A stretch of DNA of 64,000 bases. Origin: Microvirga zambiensis WSM3693. GTDB lineage: Bacteria; Pseudomonadota; Alphaproteobacteria; Rhizobiales; Beijerinckiaceae. This document shows positions 57,138-64,000 of this stretch, piece by piece. The notes beneath the pieces were generated by a model. That model made no database searches, was not told the DNA's origin, and saw nothing but the letters and a program-made list of their open reading frames with translations. Where the stretch lies: contig NZ_JAERQD010000019.1 in assembly GCF_016735695.1 (NCBI RefSeq), positions 57,628 to 121,627 on the forward strand. Reading direction: 5' to 3'. Within the stretch, counting starts at the first letter, position 1. Every line of letters begins with the position of its first letter. A program made the translations under genes and the position numbers.

Positions 57138-57589
57138 GCCATCGCCTGCGCATCCAGCGCCTCGCCCATGCCGCCGATCTGCCGCTGCCGCGTTACGAGA
57201 CGGCGGGTGCGGCGGGCATGGATCTCATCGCGGCCAATCCGTCCGATGCGCCGATCGTCCTCGATCCTCTGGCGCGGGCGCTCGTTCCCACCGGGCTCGT
57301 GTTCCAGCTCGAGCCCGGCTTCGAGGCACAGGTGCGGCCGCGTTCGGGGCTTGCCTTCAAACATGGCGTGACCGTGCTCAACGCGCCTGGCACCATCGAC
57401 GCGGATTACCGCGGCGAAGTGCAGGTGCTGCTCGTCAATCTGAGCTCCGAGCCCTTCACCATCACTCGTGGCATGCGCATTGCCCAGCTGGTCGTCGCAC
57501 CGGTTCTCCAGGTCGAGCCGGTCGAGGTCGAGTGGGTCGACGAGACGCCGCGTGCCGCCGGCGGTTTCGGCTCCACGGGCTTGGGCTAG
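57134..57589 (+). CDS. dut: dUTP diphosphatase
   Basis: 151 residues with the five dUTPase motifs visible: [42 protein letters not shown] and AGGFGSTG. The trimeric enzyme converts dUTP to dUMP, keeping uracil out of DNA. The order coaBC-dut is widely conserved. Its ATG overlaps the coaBC stop. The Rrf2 gene follows after 11 bases. Confidence 0.95.
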   Translation: MSHRLRIQRLAHAADLPLPRYETAGAAGMDLIAANPSDAPIVLDPLARALVPTGLVFQLEPGFEAQVRPRSGLAFKHGVTVLNAPGTIDADYRGEVQVLLVNLSSEPFTITRGMRIAQLVVAPVLQVEPVEVEWVDETPRAAGGFGSTGLG

Positions 57590-57600
57590 GGAGCTCGGCC

Positions 57601-58050
57601 ATGAATTTCCTCTCGCGCCGCTCGCTTCTCGCCATCGCCGCCGTCACCGACATCGCGCTCCATGCCCGCCCCATGCCGGTTTCGGCCAAGGCGCTCGCCG
57701 GACGCCACAACCTGCCGCCGCGCTATCTCGAGCCGGTTTTGCAGGCCCTGGTCCGGCAGGGCGTCCTGAAGGGCGTGCGCGGCCCGCGCGGCGGCTACGA
57801 GCTTGCCCGCGAGCGACGGCGGATCACGGCCGGCGATATCGTGCGCATCGCCATGTCGGCCCTGGACGAGGACGGCTCCTCTCCGATCCCGGAATCGCGC
57901 CTCGCCGAGGCCGTCGTCTCGCCCCTCGTTCAGCGCGGCACCGACGCTTTCCTGAATGAGCTCGACAAGGTGACCGTTGAAGATCTGTGCCAGAAGGCGC
58001 AGGCGGAAGCGGCCATCGACTCCATGCCTGCGGTTGATTTCACGATCTAA
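57601..58050 (+). CDS. Rrf2 family regulator without Fe-S cysteines
   Basis: 149 residues. The winged helix with ALAGRHNLPPRYLEPVLQALVRQGVLKGVRGPRGGYELAR is the Rrf2 DNA-binding domain. Only one cysteine is present (EDLCQK), so the three-cysteine cluster of IscR and NsrR is missing. This resembles CymR, a cysteine-metabolism regulator that works with CysK in Bacillus. The cysK gene follows 74 bases downstream, which supports a role in sulfur control. The upstream end is joined to the ubi/dut operon. Confidence 0.8.
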   Translation: MNFLSRRSLLAIAAVTDIALHARPMPVSAKALAGRHNLPPRYLEPVLQALVRQGVLKGVRGPRGGYELARERRRITAGDIVRIAMSALDEDGSSPIPESRLAEAVVSPLVQRGTDAFLNELDKVTVEDLCQKAQAEAAIDSMPAVDFTI

Positions 58051-58124
58051 TGCGTGAAATGAAGTGAATATCGACACCTTGTGCGGAAAAGGCTAAGTTT
58101 CCTCCGATTTCAAGGAGGAAATGG

Positions 58125-59099
<975 letters not shown>

Positions 59100-59120
59100 G
59101 GCAATCGGGCATATGGATTT

Positions 59121-59151
59121 GAGGGCGGCTTTCGAGCCGCCCTCTTTGTTT
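59121..59151 (+). terminator. intrinsic terminator of cysK
   Basis: GAGGGCGGCT (59121-59130) and AGCCGCCCTC (59135-59144) pair perfectly around a TTCG tetraloop, followed by TTTGTTT. It lies 21 bases after the stop of cysK. Confidence 0.9.
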
Positions 59152-59239
59152 GCGCATACTCCAAGCGTAGCCAGAACTTCGCTTCGCCCGTCGGGTTCTC
59201 TCTGCTGCACCCGAATCCAAGTCACGCAAGGAGTCTGTC

Positions 59240-59590
59240 ATGGCGGAGCGCAAGGCGCCTCATTCACTGAAGGATCAAACGGCGGACCAGATCCGCAACG
59301 AGCAGCGCGGCGGCATCGACACGCCGATCGATCCGAACCGGGACGGCGGCGTCGAAGGCAATGCCACCATGCGCGAGGTCTGGGACGAGCCTGGCGGCGA
59401 GGCCTATGCCTACCGCCAATCCATGGGCGGCGCCGGAAACCGGGACGAGGGCCATGACGAACTCACCGCCGCCGAGACGCCCGAGACCACCAAGCACCTG
59501 AGCGATGCCAGCCTGTCGCCGAAGGACAAGGACGCGACCGCCGAGGCCATCGAGCGGGCGGGTGCCGCGAACGGCAAAGGCAAGCGCTGA
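59240..59590 (+). CDS. small hydrophilic disordered protein
   Basis: 116 residues from ATG 59240 (AAGGAGTCTGTC ahead). The protein is rich in charged and small residues (ADQIRNEQRGGIDTPIDPNRD, DELTAAETPETTKHL, KGKR tail) and has no hydrophobic core, signal peptide or cysteine. It looks intrinsically disordered. It is the first of three similar small genes with good ribosome binding sites. Function is unknown. The composition resembles some desiccation or general-stress proteins. Confidence 0.55.
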   Translation: MAERKAPHSLKDQTADQIRNEQRGGIDTPIDPNRDGGVEGNATMREVWDEPGGEAYAYRQSMGGAGNRDEGHDELTAAETPETTKHLSDASLSPKDKDATAEAIERAGAANGKGKR

Positions 59591-59602
59591 AAGGAGAGCA
59601 CC

Positions 59603-59821
59603 ATGGGCAATGCAGGCTACGGCAATCATACCGACGACGCGGCGAAAAAGGCAGACGCCAAGCAGCCACAACAGGGCTCATCGCGGAAGCCGGCCTCCGA
59701 CAAGATGCCGGCGGCAGGACCGCACGACAAGCCGCACCTGACCAACCCTGATGCGACGCCCGGAACAGGCTCCCTGCCGGAACCAGGCGAGCATGACACG
59801 ACGAATTCGACGAGTTCCTGA
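59603..59821 (+). CDS. second small disordered protein
   Basis: 72 residues from ATG 59603, with AAAGGAGAGC as ribosome binding site. The composition is rich in Ala, Gly, Lys, Pro, Asp and Ser (DDAAKKADAKQPQQGSSR, PNPDATPGTGSLPEP-like). No domain or targeting signal is apparent. It begins 12 bases after its upstream neighbour and is probably cotranscribed with it. Confidence 0.5.
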   Translation: MGNAGYGNHTDDAAKKADAKQPQQGSSRKPASDKMPAAGPHDKPHLTNPDATPGTGSLPEPGEHDTTNSTSS

Positions 59822-59836
59822 CGCGAGGAAACGAGA

Positions 59837-60004
59837 ATGGCTCAACCCGACAACAAAAAGCCCGGCCAAGCGACCGAGGAGGATATCGACGCGCCTCGCC
59901 TGACCCCGCAGGGCCGCGCCGACCCGGATGCTTCCGGCGAGGATTCGACGAACCCGATGGGCGAGGGTGCGAAGAAAGGACAGAGCAGCAAGGCGGAGGG
60001 ATAG
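59837..60004 (+). CDS. third small disordered protein
   Basis: 55 residues from ATG 59837 with GAGGAAACGAG ahead. The peptide (MAQPDNKKPGQATEEDID, ending KKGQSSKAEG) is highly charged and without hydrophobic residues. It lies 15 bases after the second small gene, so the three form one likely operon. The gene is below the usual length cut-off and easily missed by annotation programs. Confidence 0.5.
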   Translation: MAQPDNKKPGQATEEDIDAPRLTPQGRADPDASGEDSTNPMGEGAKKGQSSKAEG

Positions 60005-60102
60005 CTAAATCGGCTTTTCCCCTCGCCTCACAGGAATCGGGTGGAATCAGCTTGTGAAACAATGTCTCATGAGACGGAACCCTTACGAAGGTCGTCCGTC
60101 CC

Positions 60103-61344
60103 ATGTCGCATCCTCTCCCTCCTTCCTTCCGTCACCTCGCCTGGTCGAACGTCGCCGCCCAATCCGCCGAGCAGATCGGTCTTGCCGCCGCGCCCATGAT
60201 CGCCGTTCTGGCGCTCGGTGCGGGAACCGGCGAGACGGGACTGCTCGTGGCCATGCAGGCCCTGCCGTTCCTGCTGCTGTCGTTCCCCGCCGGTGTCCTC
60301 GCCGACCGCATGCCGCGCCGGACATTGATGACGGCGGCCGAAATCCTTCGGGCGCTGGCCCTCCTGACCCTGCCCGTTTTGGCGATGTTCGGGATGCTTT
60401 CCGTCCCGGTCCTGGCCGTGCTCGGCTTTGCTGCGGCGACCGGAACGGTCGTTTTCAGCGTGGCCGCTCCCGCTCTCGTTCCGAGTCTGGTGCCGCGCGA
60501 GATGCTGGCCCGCGCCAACGGCACCCTCGAACTGGCGCGCAGCCTCGCCTTCGCGGCCGGGCCCGCTCTGGCCGGCGCTCTCGTGGGCTGGGCCGGCGCA
60601 TCGCAGACCTTCATGCTGGCGGCGGCGCTCTCGATGCTGGCCGCATTGCTCCTGATCCGGGTTCCGGAGACGTCCCGCCCGAGCCTGCCGAAGCGTCATT
60701 TCTGGCGCGATCTGAAGGAGGGCGCGGGCTTCGCGTGGATGCATCCGCTGCTCCGGCCGATCCTGCTGACGGCGGTCGCCTGGAACCTCGCCTGGTTCGT
60801 GCTGCAGGCGGCCTATGTTCCTTACGCCGCCCATGTGCTCGGGCTGACCGCATCGGGCATCGGAACGTCGCTCGCGACCTATGGCATCGGCATGGTCGTC
60901 GGCGCCTTGCTCGCCCCCCGGCTGATCGCCCGCCTCGCCTTCGGCGCGGCGATCATCGTCGGGCCCCTGGTTTCCGTAGCGGCTGCCTTTACGATGGCAG
61001 CGACCCTGTGGATGCCGTCCGGCATCCTGGCCGGGCTGTCCTTCTTCCTGTTCGGCGCCGGTCCGATCCTTTGGACCATCAGCCAGACCACGCTTCGCCA
61101 GACTGTCACGCCGGTTGCGCTCCTCGGGCGGGTCTCGGCGCTCGTCATGACGGCGACGGCGGGCGTGCGACCCGTGGGCGCCGCCATCGGCGCGGCGGTC
61201 GGCATCGCCTATGGTCCGGAAGCCTGCATCCTGATCGCCGCGCTCGGCTTCGTGGTCCAGCTTCTCGTGATCATGACCTCGGCCGTCCCGAAGCTGACGA
61301 CGTTGCCGGATCCGGTCGCCGATCCGCTGCCTGCCAATTCATGA
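60103..61344 (+). CDS. MFS transporter, EntS-like (MFS_3) group
   Basis: 413 residues with about 12 predicted helices. The features FRHLAWSNVAAQSAEQIGLAAAPM, FPAGVLADRMPRRTLM (motif A-like) and LVPREMLARANGTLELARSLAFAAGPALAG place it in the MFS_3 (enterobactin/macrolide exporter-like) group. The substrate is unknown. There is no siderophore operon nearby. A bidirectional terminator follows at 61346-61371. Confidence 0.8.
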   Translation: MSHPLPPSFRHLAWSNVAAQSAEQIGLAAAPMIAVLALGAGTGETGLLVAMQALPFLLLSFPAGVLADRMPRRTLMTAAEILRALALLTLPVLAMFGMLSVPVLAVLGFAAATGTVVFSVAAPALVPSLVPREMLARANGTLELARSLAFAAGPALAGALVGWAGASQTFMLAAALSMLAALLLIRVPETSRPSLPKRHFWRDLKEGAGFAWMHPLLRPILLTAVAWNLAWFVLQAAYVPYAAHVLGLTASGIGTSLATYGIGMVVGALLAPRLIARLAFGAAIIVGPLVSVAAAFTMAATLWMPSGILAGLSFFLFGAGPILWTISQTTLRQTVTPVALLGRVSALVMTATAGVRPVGAAIGAAVGIAYGPEACILIAALGFVVQLLVIMTSAVPKLTTLPDPVADPLPANS

Positions 61345-61345
61345 A

Positions 61346-61371
61346 AAAGGCCGCTCCGGGGAGCGGCCTTT
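61346..61371. terminator. bidirectional terminator between MFS gene and typA
   Basis: AAAGGCCGCTC (61346-61356) pairs with GAGCGGCCTTT (61361-61371) around CGGG. The A-rich left and T-rich right sides make it work for both convergent genes. Confidence 0.9.
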
Positions 61372-61381
61372 CAATTTGTCT

Positions 61382-63208
<1,827 letters not shown>

Positions 63209-63526
63209 GAGGGGTCTTTCAAAGCAAAGCGGCCCGGCACGCGGCAAGCGTAGCCGCGCCCCTGGCTCGTACCGGGCGAAAATGATTGCACTGCAATATA
63301 GGGAGAAAGGTGAGGCCGCAATAGGGCGGGCAACAGGATTGCAAGCGCGGCCTTTCGCCCAGGGCGACGCGATCGGGGGCCATCGGGTCTATGTTACCAT
63401 TGGGATGAGGCAGGCGGACGGCTCCCGAAAATTCATGCTCGACGGCGGCGGGATGTGACCCATCCGTGATTTCTGCGACGACCATGTGTCAACCAATGCC
63501 TCCCGCCGCCCTTTAACCTCGACCTT

Positions 63527-63651
63527 GTCATCCCCGCGCAGGCGGGGATCCAGAACCACTCCGTCTCAGGACGAGACGATCCGCGTCGCGCATGGTTCTG
63601 CGGCGTCGGCGGTTATGGATCCCGGGCTCGGCTTCGCCGCCCCGGGATGAC
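63527..63651. repeat. interspersed palindromic repeat (GTCATCCCCG...CCGGGATGAC)
   Basis: The ends are GTCATCCCCGC (63527-63537) and CCGGGATGAC (63642-63651). The inner part CCAGAACCACTCCGTC...GGTTCTGCGGCG includes a second matching pair (AGAACCA/GGTTCT). It belongs to the class at 914 and 14939. Confidence 0.65.
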
Positions 63652-63775
63652 AGCGCTTTATTCGGCTTGCGATCCGGGATCGGCTGCGCCGTCCAGGATG
63701 ACAACGCCACGCTCCTCCCGGGATGACGTTTCCCTCGCCGTCATCTCACCCTGCGCCGTCATCCCCACCCTGCGC

Positions 63776-63866
63776 CGTCATGCCCGGGCTTGTCCCGGGC
63801 ACCCACGTCTTAAGCAGTGTGGTGGCTCCCAAGACGTGGGTGGCCGGACCAAGTCCGGCCATGACG
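63776..63866. repeat. interspersed palindromic repeat (CGTCATGCCCGG...GGCCATGACG)
   Basis: The left hairpin GCCCGGGCTTGTCCCGGGC and right hairpin GGCCGGACCAAGTCCGGCC are bounded by CGTCAT and ATGACG. Between them ACCCACGTCTT (63801-63811) and AAGACGTGGGT (63831-63841) are exact complements, so the element could form one extended hairpin. Confidence 0.7.
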
Positions 63867-64000
63867 GTAGAGGGGATGAGGTGGCGGGTGGATCGATAAG
63901 GCGATGTCAAAGAGCCAGCACCTTGGGGCCCGCAGCGTGAGCTGCGAGCCTTTTGGGTGGATCGAGGGTGGCGCGAATGGCAGCCCGGCTCGATGATGGA

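Larger units (their letters stand above)
63209..64000. other. noncoding, repeat-rich end of the window
   Basis: This 790-bp stretch holds palindromic elements at 63527-63651 and 63776-63866, a short tandem of CGCCGTCAT (63736-63782), and a hairpin GGCCCGCAGCGTGAGCTGCG with TTTT (63928-63954). No reading frame looks like a gene. The promoter of typA must be near 63209-63300. Confidence 0.5.

Noticed and set aside
59170..59200. Possible EcfG general-stress promoter (AGAAC then GGTT) ahead of the three small genes
   Set aside because: Only a weak match to GGAAC-N17-CGTT at both boxes. Not supported well enough to list.
63736..63782. Possible CRISPR-like spacing of CGCCGTCAT repeats
   Set aside because: Repeats are 9 bp with 9-10-bp spacers and only three copies. 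This is a fragment of the palindromic repeat class, and no cas genes are present.
63928..63954. Terminator-like hairpin with TTTT on the plus strand
   Set aside because: A good hairpin, but no plus-strand gene lies upstream, so its function cannot be supported.

Overview
The window looks like chromosomal DNA of an alphaproteobacterium of the Hyphomicrobiales (Rhizobiales). The Methylobacteriaceae, for example Microvirga or a relative, are my best guess from protein resemblance. Supporting signs are the high G+C content, the order gyrB / recF / dnaN / dnaA / rpsT / enoyl-CoA hydratase / mutM / ubiE / ubiB / coaBC / dut, GANTC-rich DNA upstream of dnaA, and many interspersed palindromic repeats with GTCAT...ATGAC ends. 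I see no rRNA, tRNA, CRISPR array, prophage or insertion sequence.

Layout. 1-91: start of an OsmC-like gene. 197-4401: DUF1345 membrane protein, then a compact unit of processive family 2 glycosyltransferase, HlyD/Alg44-like periplasmic adaptor and small metal-binding protein, then a GNAT acetyltransferase. 4385-13224: DUF2239, recX, PAP2 phosphatase, YcaQ-like glycosylase, DHA2 efflux pump, HerA-like ATPase, ABC exporter. 13495-21009: AbgB-like hydrolase, VOC dioxygenase-like protein, a two-gene sensory unit (periplasmic pterin-fold protein plus GGDEF/EAL protein), a CatB-type acetyltransferase, a PTPS/QueD-like protein and a MipA-like porin. 21182-29636: small accessory genes, including an HxlR regulator facing a VOC protein across two matching operators, a nitrobindin-like protein, a diguanylate cyclase remnant and a mercuric-reductase-like flavoprotein. 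29640-35452: RND pump (permease frameshifted), DedA and a bestrophin-like protein. 35592-41947: MHYT-PAS-GGDEF-EAL protein, acetoacetate decarboxylase, patatin, MarC, a lipoprotein and a SnoaL-like protein.

42029-53503 is the replication and housekeeping cluster on the minus strand: gyrB, lysE-type exporter, recF, dnaN, dnaA, a 780-bp gap that is a candidate origin or dnaA control region, rpsT, TauE/SafE, enoyl-CoA hydratase and mutM. At about 53.5 kb the direction switches. A tightly packed plus-strand operon ubiE-ubiB-coaBC-dut-rrf2 is followed by cysK, three small disordered proteins and an MFS exporter. typA reads back on the minus strand. The last 790 bp are noncoding and repeat-rich.

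The items most worth a second look are the glycosyltransferase/adaptor/metal-ribbon module, the cysteine-free periplasmic pterin-fold protein paired with a c-di-GMP enzyme, the GANTC cluster between dnaA and rpsT, the paired HxlR operators, the alternating purine-pyrimidine palindrome ahead of gyrB, and two broken genes (RND permease and diguanylate cyclase). Start positions were chosen by eye from Shine-Dalgarno spacing and family resemblance. No database search was run.
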